Shown piece by piece: positions 35,961 to 44,484 of a DNA stretch of 64,000 bases; position 1 is the stretch's first letter, and every line of letters starts with the position of its first letter. Source of the DNA: Pantoea wallisii (lineage in GTDB: Bacteria; Pseudomonadota; Gammaproteobacteria; Enterobacterales; Enterobacteriaceae). The stretch spans positions 1-64,000 of the forward strand of contig NZ_MLFS01000005.1 of assembly GCF_002095485.1 (NCBI RefSeq), given 5' to 3'. A model generated the notes under the pieces. The model was not told the DNA's origin. It was given only the letters and a program-made list of their open reading frames with translations, and searched no databases. The position numbers and the translations under genes are program-made.

Positions 35961-36950
35961 ATGTGCGTCCTCGCTTCGTATCTTATCGCTGCTACAGCCG
36001 CGATACTGATCTTTCCGCTAAGGCTGCTGCCCTGCCTGCTGGCGGGCATGGTGACATTTGAGATCATTGATGCTTTCCGGGTCCGTTCTCAGGGATATCT
36101 GCGCTCAAAGGTTTCCGGCTGGCTGGCTGTGATGTTTATCAGCCTGGTGGTAATTGCCGCCGTTTTTGGCCTCTTTATGTTGCTCTACAACGTGTTTACC
36201 CTGGACTTTACCAGCGAAGGCGATTTTTATCGCAAGCTGAATGACGTTGTCCGGGAAGCGCATGACAAACTCTATCCGGTGCTGGGTGATTACATGCCCA
36301 GAACTTATCAGGACATCGAAACGACCGCCTTCACCTGGCTGCAGACGCATATCTATATTTTGCAAAACGCCGGGCAGAAAACCCTGCACTTTTTCGCCGT
36401 CACCTTTGTCGGCATCTTCCTGGCGATTCTGGTTTCTCTCGCATCAGGCAATGAAGCACGCACGGCGCCCTGTCTGAAATATCATCTGCTGCAGCGCCTC
36501 AGAACCTTCCGTGAAGTATTCAGCGCCGTTGTCACCGCCCAGGTGAAAGTGGCTGCCTTTAATGCCCTTGCCACCGGCGTATTCCTCTATCTGGTAATGC
36601 CTTTGCTGGGCTATCACCTGCCCTATGCCAAGACGCTGACGTTTGTCACCTTTCTCTGCAGCCTGCTGCCGATTGTGGGGAATCTGATCTCCAATACGCT
36701 GGTAACCCTGGTTGCACTCTCGGTGAGCCTGCAGGCGGCTATCGTTGTGATCATCTACCTGATCCTGATTCATAAGGCGGAGTATTTTATTAATGCCCGC
36801 ATCTTTGGTGCAAAGATTCAGTCTTCCGTCTGGGAGCTGCTGCTGGCCATGCTGATCTTCGAATCCCTGTTTGGTATTGCAGGCGTGGTCGCTGCACCAA
36901 TCTTTTACGCCTGGCTTAAGGTTGAACTGGTTCGGAAGCAGCTTATTTAG
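35961..36950 (+). CDS. AI-2E/PerM family transporter
   Basis: From ATG 35961 (ideal AAGGAGG five bases upstream; ATG 35934 also in frame) the product has 329 residues with about eight membrane helices in the AI-2E family pattern, including LSLASGNEARTAP-like loop and the C-terminal GAKIQSSVWELLLAMLIFES, then GVVAAPIFYAWLKVEL. Family members are proposed autoinducer-2 exporters or general permeases, but few are verified. The preceding ~200 bases separate it from the ABC importer. Confidence 0.85.
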   Translation: MCVLASYLIAATAAILIFPLRLLPCLLAGMVTFEIIDAFRVRSQGYLRSKVSGWLAVMFISLVVIAAVFGLFMLLYNVFTLDFTSEGDFYRKLNDVVREAHDKLYPVLGDYMPRTYQDIETTAFTWLQTHIYILQNAGQKTLHFFAVTFVGIFLAILVSLASGNEARTAPCLKYHLLQRLRTFREVFSAVVTAQVKVAAFNALATGVFLYLVMPLLGYHLPYAKTLTFVTFLCSLLPIVGNLISNTLVTLVALSVSLQAAIVVIIYLILIHKAEYFINARIFGAKIQSSVWELLLAMLIFESLFGIAGVVAAPIFYAWLKVELVRKQLI

Positions 36951-37494
36951 ATGCGCTACGCGGGAGGAGGCCAGTAAGGGTCTCCGCTTCTGGTGGCCTG
37001 GTTTATAAACTGTGCTTTATGAGCGCGGCAAGTTGTTACTGTTTGATACTCAATTTACTTAGTTAAGAAAATTTCATCTTTGGCTGCAGTATAGCGCACT
37101 CCGATATGCAACCCACGGAGAACAGTATCATGTTTCTTATCAATTCTCCCTTTCAAAAACAGAATAGAGCGTCAATCAGTCGTGTGACAATATCTGCAGT
37201 TCTGCATATACCTCACTGTTACGTTTACTAATCACTAACTTAATCACTGCGGATAAAAATTGTTCAATAAGTTTGAGCAGAATATCTGCCAAATATTTAC
37301 GCTGAAAGATTGGCAGTAAACAGATTCAGGCTTATTGATAAAGTAACGCGAGGAGGGTATTTTTCATCTTCTGTGCCAGATCACATTAGATATCAATCAA
37401 AATCTCTGCACTTTACGGCACTCTTTCAGCACTTTTTCGCTTTTTCCCTCAGCCCGTTGCCGTTACGCTTGTTGATTTTAAGCGGTTTAATACA
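36951..37494. other. Long A/T-rich intergenic stretch
   Basis: This 544-base stretch carries no gene I can support. The only ORF (37310-37519) has no family-like features. It probably contains the promoter of the YmgB-like gene. Confidence 0.4.
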
Positions 37495-37827
37495 ATGTCC
37501 TCATCCGCTCAAAATATGAGAATAAAAAACGCGATGTTTTATCACGACGATGTGCAAGGCCATAAAATAATTGGCGAGGCTGCCTTTCGCCTCATTACCC
37601 AGGCTCAGCAGGTTACCGTTGTCAATCTGATTGAAGAGCTGATTGCGATGTCCGAGCATGAAGCGTGCGACGAGCGCCTTTCGCTGATTTCAGATGCCCG
37701 CTACTGGCTGAAGGATCACCTTAATGCCGGTCACCGCTATCAGACAGCGAAAAGCTGGATAACCGCGTCGGCGCTGACTTCCGCAAGCGATAAGAGTGCC
37801 CCGCTGCGTAGCGTGGAAGAGGAGTGA
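37495..37827 (+). CDS. YmgB/AriR-like biofilm/acid-stress small protein
   Basis: The 110-residue product contains a short helical domain, KIIGEAAFRLITQAQQVTVV followed by NLIEELIAMSEHEACDERLS, resembling the conserved LGEAV...VNNKNIILSLI region of enterobacterial AriR/YmgB. E. coli AriR is a dimeric helical regulator tied to biofilm and acid resistance. The match is partial, the N- and C-terminal extensions are longer than in AriR, and the ribosome-binding site is weak. A different small helical protein remains possible. Confidence 0.5.
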   Translation: MSSSAQNMRIKNAMFYHDDVQGHKIIGEAAFRLITQAQQVTVVNLIEELIAMSEHEACDERLSLISDARYWLKDHLNAGHRYQTAKSWITASALTSASDKSAPLRSVEEE

Positions 37828-37985
37828 TCGCCGCGCATTAAGCGGACACAGCCCTCAATCAGGAGCGTGCATGAACCTATTTCTTTGGTGGCGTAAATTG
37901 CCTGATGTATGCCGCAGGCAGTAAAAAGCGCGTGTTCCTCTATCCCCCCTGACGTCAGTGTTATGCGCCCAGGCCGGAATAGTGT

Positions 37986-38013
37986 AAAAAAGTGCCGGCG
38001 TTAGCAGCCGGCA
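37986..38013 (-). terminator. Rho-independent terminator of the polyol operon
   Basis: On the minus strand TGCCGGC, loop TGCTAAC and GCCGGCA form a 7-bp stem followed by C and six T residues, just after the sugar-binding-protein stop codon. Confidence 0.8.
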
Positions 38014-38021
38014 GCGAATAA

Positions 38022-38939
38022 TCATTGTGTTGCGGCAGGCGCGTTGCCGCTCTGCGGAGTGATAACCTGATACGGCACCCAGTTATACGCCTGTACCTGC
38101 TGCTTGTTCAGCAGTGCTTTGGTCACCTGAACCGCGCCCGTTGCCTGCCCTTTGGCATCCTGAAATATGGTGAGTGCCATCTTGCCGCTCTTCACAAACT
38201 GCTGTCCATCTGGTGTTCCATCGATACCGGCGACCAGGATCTTCTCATTTTTCGCCTGATTTAGCGCCATGATAGCGCCAATCGCCATCTCATCATTGTT
38301 AGCCGCGATAGCGTCAATCGGCCGCTGATTGAGCAGCCAGCTGGAGACCACATCTACCGCCTCATTGCGCTGCCATTTTGCGCTCTGCTTCTCAATCACC
38401 TTCATATTCTTATATTTGGCGATCACCGCTTCCACCGCACGGGTACGCTCGCGCGCCTCTTCGTTGGAGAGCGCGCCCATCAGAATGGCCACATTGCCTT
38501 TGAAATTCATCCTCTTCGCCAGCGCTTCCATCTGCATCTCACCGCCCAGCGCCGAATCTGAGCCCACATAAGCCATGTTTGCCGGCAGCTTCACCTCCGG
38601 TTTACGGTTCACAAACACCAGCGGGATACCGGCGCCCTTAGCGGCATTGATCATCGGCAACACGCCCTGGGTATCAACCGGATTAAGGATGATGGCATCA
38701 ACGCCCTGGTTGATAAAATCGTCGACCTGTTGCACCTGCAGCGCGACATCACCCTTTGCATCAACAAACTGGCTGTCGAGCTGGCTTGCCTTGAGCTCCT
38801 GCTGCATCTGCGTACGTAAAATAGAGACAAAATTCAGGTCAAAATTGGCCAGCGCCACGCCAACGGTAAAAGTTTTCGCATTGACGCTCATACTCAGGAG
38901 CAGTGCGCACACGCCAATGATGAGGGGTCTGATGTTCAT
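38022..38939 (-). CDS. Periplasmic sugar/polyol-binding protein (RbsB/inositol-binding type)
   Basis: The 305-residue product has a signal peptide (LIIGVCALLLSMSVNA) and a type I periplasmic-binding fold: VGVALANFDLNFVSILRTQM, DAIILNPVDTQG, AANNDEMAIGAIMALNQ, and VAGIDGTPDGQQ. It most resembles inositol/ribose-type binding proteins. It is the last gene of the operon MFS-IolG-Hyi, separated from hyi by an 83-base spacer with a hairpin. No ABC ATPase or permease gene is nearby, so its transport partner is encoded elsewhere or it serves another role. Confidence 0.9.
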   Translation of the reverse strand: MNIRPLIIGVCALLLSMSVNAKTFTVGVALANFDLNFVSILRTQMQQELKASQLDSQFVDAKGDVALQVQQVDDFINQGVDAIILNPVDTQGVLPMINAAKGAGIPLVFVNRKPEVKLPANMAYVGSDSALGGEMQMEALAKRMNFKGNVAILMGALSNEEARERTRAVEAVIAKYKNMKVIEKQSAKWQRNEAVDVVSSWLLNQRPIDAIAANNDEMAIGAIMALNQAKNEKILVAGIDGTPDGQQFVKSGKMALTIFQDAKGQATGAVQVTKALLNKQQVQAYNWVPYQVITPQSGNAPAATQ

Positions 38940-38986
38940 CGTTTTTATCCTGTAGGGTTGAGGGTATTTTTCTTGTCGGGTTTTTC

Positions 38987-39015
38987 ACGTCGGGCAACAG
39001 GCAAATACCCGACGT
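38987..39015 (-). other. Intercistronic hairpin between hyi-like and binding-protein genes
   Basis: ACGTCGGG and CCCGACGT are a perfect 8-bp inverted repeat with a 13-base loop. With no T tract directly after it on the minus strand, it may mainly protect or differentially process the polycistronic mRNA. Confidence 0.5.
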
Positions 39016-39022
39016 GGTAAGG

Positions 39023-39802
39023 CTATACGGTAAAGTGCTCGCGGAACTGCTGCAGCGCCGCTGTGCTGTCGCCGCTGGCCCAGCCCTCCATTGCCACGGT
39101 GCCCTGATAGCCTGCCTCCTGCAGCGCACGGGCGATTGCGCGATAGTTGATCTCGCCTGTCCCCGGCTGCTGGCGGCCCGGTACATCAGCGACCTGAACC
39201 TCACCAATCGCCTTACCGCAGCGCCCGATCAGCGCGATGAGGTTACCTTCGCCAATCTGCGCATGGTAAAGGTCGAGGTTCATCTTCAGCGCCGGGCTGT
39301 TCACGGCCTCTACCAGCGCCAGCGTATCGGCGGCCAGCGCAAACGGCGTTCCGGGGTGATCAACCGGCAGATTAAGGTTTTCCAGCGTAAACACGCGTCC
39401 GGCTCGCTCGCCCAGCTGCGCCACGCGGCGCAACGTATCCGCCGCTTTCAGCCACATCGCGCCGGTTACCACCTGGACGGGTTTCACCGGCAGGCCTATA
39501 TCATTAAGCCCGGTACCGTGCAGGTTGAGCACCGGGCAGTTAAGCCGTGCGGCCACGGCCAGAGAGGCTTCGGCGCTCTGCAGAAGCTGTGCGATCTCTT
39601 CATCGTCAGTCAGATTGCCGCTGAGATAGCCGGTCATTGAGGTAAAACGTGCACCGGTGGCAGCCAGCGCATCAATATCTTTGTCCGCCCATCCCCAGAT
39701 CTCGACGCCAAACCCCAGTTCATGAATACGCGCTACCCGCTCAATCAATGGCAGATCCAGAAACACCATTTCGGCGCACACCGAGAGTTGATAACCGGCC
39801 AT
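39023..39802 (-). CDS. Hydroxypyruvate isomerase-like TIM-barrel protein
   Basis: The 259-residue product has the AP-endonuclease-2-type TIM barrel. Metal-ligand segments are FTLENLNLPVDHPGTPF (Glu, and a following Asp/His), MNLDLYHAQIGEGN (Asp, His) and VAMEGWASGD (Glu). It is close to Hyi/OtnI hydroxypyruvate isomerases, and related IolE/IolI proteins act on inositol derivatives. Its ATG overlaps the iolG stop by one base (TAATG). In this operon it likely isomerises the product of the IolG-type dehydrogenase (inference). Confidence 0.87.
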   Translation of the reverse strand: MAGYQLSVCAEMVFLDLPLIERVARIHELGFGVEIWGWADKDIDALAATGARFTSMTGYLSGNLTDDEEIAQLLQSAEASLAVAARLNCPVLNLHGTGLNDIGLPVKPVQVVTGAMWLKAADTLRRVAQLGERAGRVFTLENLNLPVDHPGTPFALAADTLALVEAVNSPALKMNLDLYHAQIGEGNLIALIGRCGKAIGEVQVADVPGRQQPGTGEINYRAIARALQEAGYQGTVAMEGWASGDSTAALQQFREHFTV

Positions 39803-40815
39803 TAGCGTGCCTCCAGTTTGACAGGCTGGTTGCGCTGTACTGACTCAATACAGGCCAGAGCGATCGCCAGTGCGTTGCGGGCATCTTCACCCGTAGCGCG
39901 CGGCGTTTCACCACTGCGAATACAGCGGGCGAACTCCGCCATCTCCGCCACGTAGGCTTCGCGCAGCAGATCCGAATCCAGTCGTGAGGTGTCTACTGCA
40001 ATACCGTTGGCGGTATAGCGCACGCAGTGGTTGGCGTTGATATGGCCCGCCTGCAGCATGCCTTTGCTGCCGAACACTTCGCCGCGTACGTCATAGCCAT
40101 ACACGGCCTGGAAGTTCGCTTCGGCAATGGCGATTGCTCCGTTATCAAAGCGTAGGGTGACAACCGCCGTATCCAGCAGCCCTCTGTCTTTAAAATCAGG
40201 GCGCACCAGCGCATCCGCCAGTGCATACACCTCAACCGGTTTTGCGCCAGGGTTAAAGTGCAGCAGCGTGTCAAAGTCGTGGATCAGCGTCTCAAAGAAG
40301 ATGGTCCACTGCGGAATCGGTGCCGGATCCTGTAACCCCGGATCGCGTGTTACCGAACGGCTCAGCTGAGTGGTGCCGTTCTCGCCGGCTTTTACGGCCT
40401 CAATCGCCGCAGCAAAACCGGAGTCGAAGCGGCGATTGAAACCCACCTGCAGCACTACGCCAGCCTGTCGGGCAGCCGCGATAGCGCGGTCGGCCTCCTC
40501 CAGCGTGACGGCCATTGGTTTCTCACAGAACACATGCTTGCCGGCATTAGCCGCGGCAATCACCCACTCAGCATGGGTGCGCGCCGGTGCGGCGATGGCT
40601 ACCGCATCGATCTCCGGATCCTGTAATAACGCCTGCAGATCGCTATAGGCTTTGCTCACGCCCAGGCGGCTGGCAAGCTTCTCTGCCGCACCCGGAAGAG
40701 GATCGGCTACTGCCGCCAGCGTGGCACCGGGCACGCGGTACGCGAGGTTCTCCGCATGAAAGCTGCCCATGCGCCCTGCGCCAATTAAACCAATACGGAC
40801 TGTTTGCTTATTCAT
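39802..40815 (-). CDS. iolG: Inositol 2-dehydrogenase-like oxidoreductase (Gfo/Idh/MocA)
   Basis: The 337-residue product has a Rossmann N-terminus (VRIGLIGAGRMGSFHAENLA), the GxGxxG dinucleotide motif, the family EKP motif (KHVFCEKPMAVTLEEAD), and catalytic residues in FFETLIHDFDTLLHF (Asp, His). The IolG assignment rests on length and these motifs, and related polyol dehydrogenases cannot be excluded. It is 13 bases downstream of the MFS gene and coupled to the Hyi-like gene. Confidence 0.83.
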   Translation of the reverse strand: MNKQTVRIGLIGAGRMGSFHAENLAYRVPGATLAAVADPLPGAAEKLASRLGVSKAYSDLQALLQDPEIDAVAIAAPARTHAEWVIAAANAGKHVFCEKPMAVTLEEADRAIAAARQAGVVLQVGFNRRFDSGFAAAIEAVKAGENGTTQLSRSVTRDPGLQDPAPIPQWTIFFETLIHDFDTLLHFNPGAKPVEVYALADALVRPDFKDRGLLDTAVVTLRFDNGAIAIAEANFQAVYGYDVRGEVFGSKGMLQAGHINANHCVRYTANGIAVDTSRLDSDLLREAYVAEMAEFARCIRSGETPRATGEDARNALAIALACIESVQRNQPVKLEAR

Positions 40816-40827
40816 AAAGACTCCTTG

Positions 40828-42274
40828 TTATTTTGCTTTCGCCCACGCAGGCGAAGAGGGGTGTTCATCAGCGCGTTTCGCCTCAGCGGCAAAGCGACGG
40901 GATTTGGAGAGCATCAGCGGTTCAATGTGTTCAAGGGAGACGCCACGGGTCTCCGGCAAAAATCGGCGTACAAACCAGAACGCGACCAGACAACCCACTG
41001 CGCACAGCATCAGCGGGAACGCGCCGTGGAAATTGGCCATCAGCACGCTGCTGCGGTTCATCATGGGAAAACTTTGCGTCACGATGAAATTCGCGACGTA
41101 CATTGAGGCAAACGCAAAGCCCATCGCGACAGCCCGCATACGGTTCGGGAAGATTTCGGAGATCAGCAGCCAGGCGCCGAGACTCCAGGACAGACCAAAA
41201 ATCAGCACAAATGCCACCAGCCCGATAACCGGCAGCACGCCGCCAACCTGTGCAATAAAGGCCCACGCGGTAAACACCAGGCACAGCGCGCAGCCCAGGC
41301 CCCCAGCGCAGCAGCGGCGTACGGCCGACGCGGTCAATGGTGAACAGGCAGCCCGCCACGCCTACCAGCAGCGCCAGACCAAGGAAGATACTCTGGAACA
41401 GTGAAGCCTGAGTGCTGGCTGTGATGTTTTGCAGCAGCGACGGGGCGTAATAGAGCAGGATGTTGATGCCGGATATCTGTTGCAGAATGGCAATGGCACA
41501 GCCAATCAGGAGGATGTAGCGCGCACGCGCATCACGCAGCATACCGCTATGCTGTGCCTGGTCGTTCTCAGGCTGTTTTGAAGCGAGAATTTCAGCCAGC
41601 AGATGCTCAGCATGCCGGGCATTGGACAGGCGCGTTAGCACCGCCCGGGCGCGATCGGTTTTCCCTTTCAGAGCCAGCCAGCGCGGCGACTCTGGCATGA
41701 ACGGCACCAGCAGCAAAAATAGCGCACACGGCACCACGCCGGAGGCCAGCATCCAGCGCCAGCCTTCACTGACGATCCACTGATGCGGCATACCGCGTGC
41801 AATCAGGTAATTCACGATATACACCGCTACCTGGCCGCCAACCATCAGCATCTGCTGCAGGCCCAGCATGCGTCCACGCCAGTCTTTCGGGGAAACTTCG
41901 GCGATATAGAGCGGCGTAATCGCGGATGCCATGCCAACAGCCAGACCGCCCACTAAGCGCCAGATCACGAAATCCGTCAGCGAGCTCGCCAGCGCCGATC
42001 CTACCGCTGACACCACAAACAGCACGGCGGTGATAATCAGGGTGGCTTTACGGCCGATGCGGTCAGAGATATAGCCCACGCCCCATGCCCCCGCGATGCA
42101 GCCGAGGATGACATTTGAAACGGCCCAACCACTCTCCCACGGCGTCAGATGCAGATGTTCCGTCAACGGATCAATCACGCCGGAGATGACGGAGGCGTCA
42201 TAACCCAGGATAACGCCGCTGAGCGAAGCGATGGCACAGACAAACAGAATCAAACGTAAATTGTGTTTCCGCAT
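40828..42274 (-). pseudogene. MFS sugar/inositol symporter (IolT-like), frameshifted in a G run
   Basis: Two frames give one sugar-porter protein. The first (from ATG 42274) carries GYDASVISGVIDPLTEHLHL, DRIGRKATLI, the PESPRWL motif, and QQISGINILLYYAPSLL. After IDRVGRTPLLRWG the frame goes astray, and homology resumes in the other frame (TAWAFIAQVGG..., LISEIFPNRMRAVAMG, FLPETRGVSLE). Removing one G of the five-G run (plus C at 41300-41304) joins them into 481 residues. It is probably a proton-coupled inositol or sugar importer and first gene of the sigma54-controlled operon. Confidence 0.86.
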
Positions 42275-42324
42275 AACAGCTTATTTCCCTTTGTAAGTTC
42301 GTTTCGTATCGCTGAATGCTCTAT

Positions 42325-42341
42325 TGCAAAGGCGATGCCAA
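42325..42341 (-). promoter_or_regulatory. Sigma54 (-24/-12) promoter of the polyol operon
   Basis: On the minus strand TTGGCATCGCCTTTGCA has GG and GC elements separated by exactly ten bases, matching the consensus TTGGCAC-N5-TTGCA. It lies 51 bases before the MFS start, and a sigma54 activator gene is directly divergent. Confidence 0.85.
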
Positions 42342-42359
42342 CTGAAAACAGGGTAATTT

Positions 42360-42375
42360 TGTGATCGCGAACACA
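42360..42375. promoter_or_regulatory. CRP-like site near the sigma54 promoter
   Basis: TGTGATCGCGAACACA fits the CRP consensus TGTGA-N6-TCACA with one mismatch (ACACA). It sits between the activator gene and the -24/-12 promoter and could provide catabolite control. Confidence 0.45.
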
Positions 42376-42402
42376 GGGATAAGTCACAAAGCGGCAATAA
42401 AA

Positions 42403-42427
42403 TTTACATGTCAACTTTACATGTCAA
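42403..42427. promoter_or_regulatory. Tandem TTTACATGTCAA repeats (candidate activator sites)
   Basis: TTTACATGTCAA occurs at 42403-42414 and 42416-42427, a 13-bp period with the palindromic core ACATGT. They lie ~65-100 bases upstream of the sigma54 promoter, a normal distance for enhancer-type activator binding, and also overlap the activator gene's own promoter region. Confidence 0.55.
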
Positions 42428-42460
42428 TAAAATGAACACTCCATTTATCCGGAGTACGTG

Positions 42461-44419
42461 ATGAACCAGCGTCTGCCATTAAAAGAAGAGAGTGATGCTA
42501 TTTTCAGCCTGCCGGACAGCGCGGAAGTTGCCAGCTGGGATGCCCTGTTGTGGCAGAGCTGGCAGCGTTTTAGTCAGGGCGAACAGCCGCCATCGCTGCG
42601 CGGCAGTATTTTGCAGTCGTGGCAACGTTCGCAGCAGCGCGGTATCGACCCCAATCAGTTTGTCTATATCTCACCGCCAGAACCTGAACTGCACGCCATT
42701 CTGGAACACAACGCTGAACTGATTCGGGTGGCGCGCAGCATCATGGAGAATCTGCTGGCTTACAATCCGGATGGGCACATCAACCTCACCGATGCGCAGG
42801 GCGTGACGCTGCATTTTTGCGGCGCGGATCTGACGCCGGTTGGCAGCATTCTGCGGGAAGAGGTACTCGGCACCAATTGCACCGCGCGTTGCCTGATTGA
42901 GCAGCGTCTGGTGTATGTATTGAGCGGCGAGAACTGGAAGATCGCTCTGCGTAAGCGCCATCGTCAGTGCGCGGCCGCGCCCGTGCGCGATGCCAGCGGT
43001 CAGTTGATTGGTGTCCTGACGCTGACCGCTACGCCGGATAATTTCAACGCGCATACCCTGGGCACGGTACAGGCGGCAGCGGAGGCGGTCGGCCAGCAGC
43101 TGGCGCTGCAGCGTCTGCTGGCTGAGCAGCAGTCCATTCTGGAGACGCTTAATGAAGGCGTAATTGTGTGCGATAAACACGGGCGCATTAAAACGCTCAA
43201 TCGCTATGCGCGGCAGATCTTCAGCACGCTCGATCCTCACGCTGCGCCCATTGATGTGCTGCTGCAGCCGCAGGGCGGATCGCTGCTGACCATGCCGTTC
43301 TGCAACGACCGCGAGCTGCAGTTTATGCCGGCCGGCCTGGCGCCCCTCTCCTGCCTGATCTCTCTGATGCCTGCACCGGATGGCGGACGCGTGCTGTCGC
43401 TGCGCGAAAATCAGCGTATTCGTGCTATTACCCGGCGCGTGATGGGCGTTAACGCCAGCTATACCTTTGATATGATTCGCGGCCACGCCCCCGCCATGCA
43501 GCAGGCGATTCAGAAAGCCCGAACCAGCAGCCGAAGCGACAGCACGGTGCTGCTCAGCGGCGAAAGCGGCACCGGCAAAGAGCTGTTTGCGCAGGCGATT
43601 CACAACGCCAGCCCGCGCCAGCAGGAGGCGTTTATCGCCCTGAACTGCGGGGCGCTGCCGCGTGATTTAGTGCAAAGCGAGCTGTTTGGCTATGCGGACG
43701 GCGCGTTTACCGGGTCGCGCCGGGGCGGCTCGGCAGGTAAATTTGAGCTGGCTGACGGCGGCACGCTGTTCCTTGATGAGATTGCTGAGATGCCGCTGGA
43801 AGCGCAAACCAGTCTTCTGCGGGTCCTGCAGGAGGGTGAAGTGCTGCGTATCGGTGCGGCGCATCCGCTTAAGGTCAACGTGCGCATTATTGCCGCGACC
43901 CACTGCAACCTGCCGGACGCCGTGGAAAAAGGTGCGTTCCGGCGCGATCTCTACTATCGCCTGAACGTTATTTCACTGGCGATCCCGCCACTGCGCGACC
44001 GTCTGGAGGATATTCCGGAGCTGATTAATACCTTTATTCAGTCTCTCTGCGCCCGTCAGAAACGCATTCCGCCAACCGTCTCTTCTGAGGCGATGGCCTG
44101 TCTGCAGGCGTGGAGCTGGCCGGGTAATGTGCGGGAACTGGAGAATGTGGTCGAGCGGGTCGTCAGTCTTTGTGAAGGGCTGGAGATCAATCGTGCCGAT
44201 CTGCCTGAGCCGCTGCAGAGTGTGCCGGAGAGTCGCGCACCCGGCCAGACGCCTGCGTCGCTGCACGATCTGGAGCGCGTACACATATTACGCGTGATTG
44301 ATGAGCACAAGGGCAACCTGCGCCAGTCAGCTCAGCAGCTGGGGATCTCCCGTACCGCGCTGTATAACAAACTGAACGTATGGGGTATCGACTACCGTGC
44401 GCGCAGACGCGCTGAATAA
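42461..44419 (+). CDS. Sigma54-dependent transcriptional activator (AcoR/DhaR-like)
   Basis: The 652-residue product has an N-terminal GAF-like sensory region (LGTNCTARCLIEQRLVYV), a PAS domain (SILETLNEGVIVCDKHGRIK), an AAA+ domain with Walker A GESGTGKELFAQA, the sigma54-contact loop GAFTGS (GAFTGA is canonical), Walker B GTLFLDEIAEMP and the R-finger region FRRDLYYRLNV. A C-terminal Fis-type helix-turn-helix follows (GNLRQSAQQLGISRTALYNK). ATG 42461 has GGAG six bases upstream. It is divergent from the polyol operon, whose promoter carries -24/-12 elements, so it most likely activates that operon. Confidence 0.93.
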   Translation: MNQRLPLKEESDAIFSLPDSAEVASWDALLWQSWQRFSQGEQPPSLRGSILQSWQRSQQRGIDPNQFVYISPPEPELHAILEHNAELIRVARSIMENLLAYNPDGHINLTDAQGVTLHFCGADLTPVGSILREEVLGTNCTARCLIEQRLVYVLSGENWKIALRKRHRQCAAAPVRDASGQLIGVLTLTATPDNFNAHTLGTVQAAAEAVGQQLALQRLLAEQQSILETLNEGVIVCDKHGRIKTLNRYARQIFSTLDPHAAPIDVLLQPQGGSLLTMPFCNDRELQFMPAGLAPLSCLISLMPAPDGGRVLSLRENQRIRAITRRVMGVNASYTFDMIRGHAPAMQQAIQKARTSSRSDSTVLLSGESGTGKELFAQAIHNASPRQQEAFIALNCGALPRDLVQSELFGYADGAFTGSRRGGSAGKFELADGGTLFLDEIAEMPLEAQTSLLRVLQEGEVLRIGAAHPLKVNVRIIAATHCNLPDAVEKGAFRRDLYYRLNVISLAIPPLRDRLEDIPELINTFIQSLCARQKRIPPTVSSEAMACLQAWSWPGNVRELENVVERVVSLCEGLEINRADLPEPLQSVPESRAPGQTPASLHDLERVHILRVIDEHKGNLRQSAQQLGISRTALYNKLNVWGIDYRARRRAE

Positions 44420-44431
44420 CCAATCCGCAAT

Positions 44432-44455
44432 AAAAAAGGCAGCCTGTCGGCTGCC
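44432..44455 (-). terminator. Terminator downstream of mesD
   Basis: On the minus strand GGCAGCC, loop GACA, GGCTGCC and then six T residues form a perfect rho-independent terminator 30 bases after the mesD stop. Confidence 0.85.
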
Positions 44456-44484
44456 TGATGCAGACTCTTCCATCACGCGCAGCG

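Noticed and set aside
37310..37519. 69-codon plus-strand ORF before the YmgB-like gene
   Set aside because: No ribosome-binding site or family similarity; it overlaps the start of the next gene.
37871..37924. 17-codon ORF behind a GGAG-like site
   Set aside because: Too short to support, with no recognisable features.
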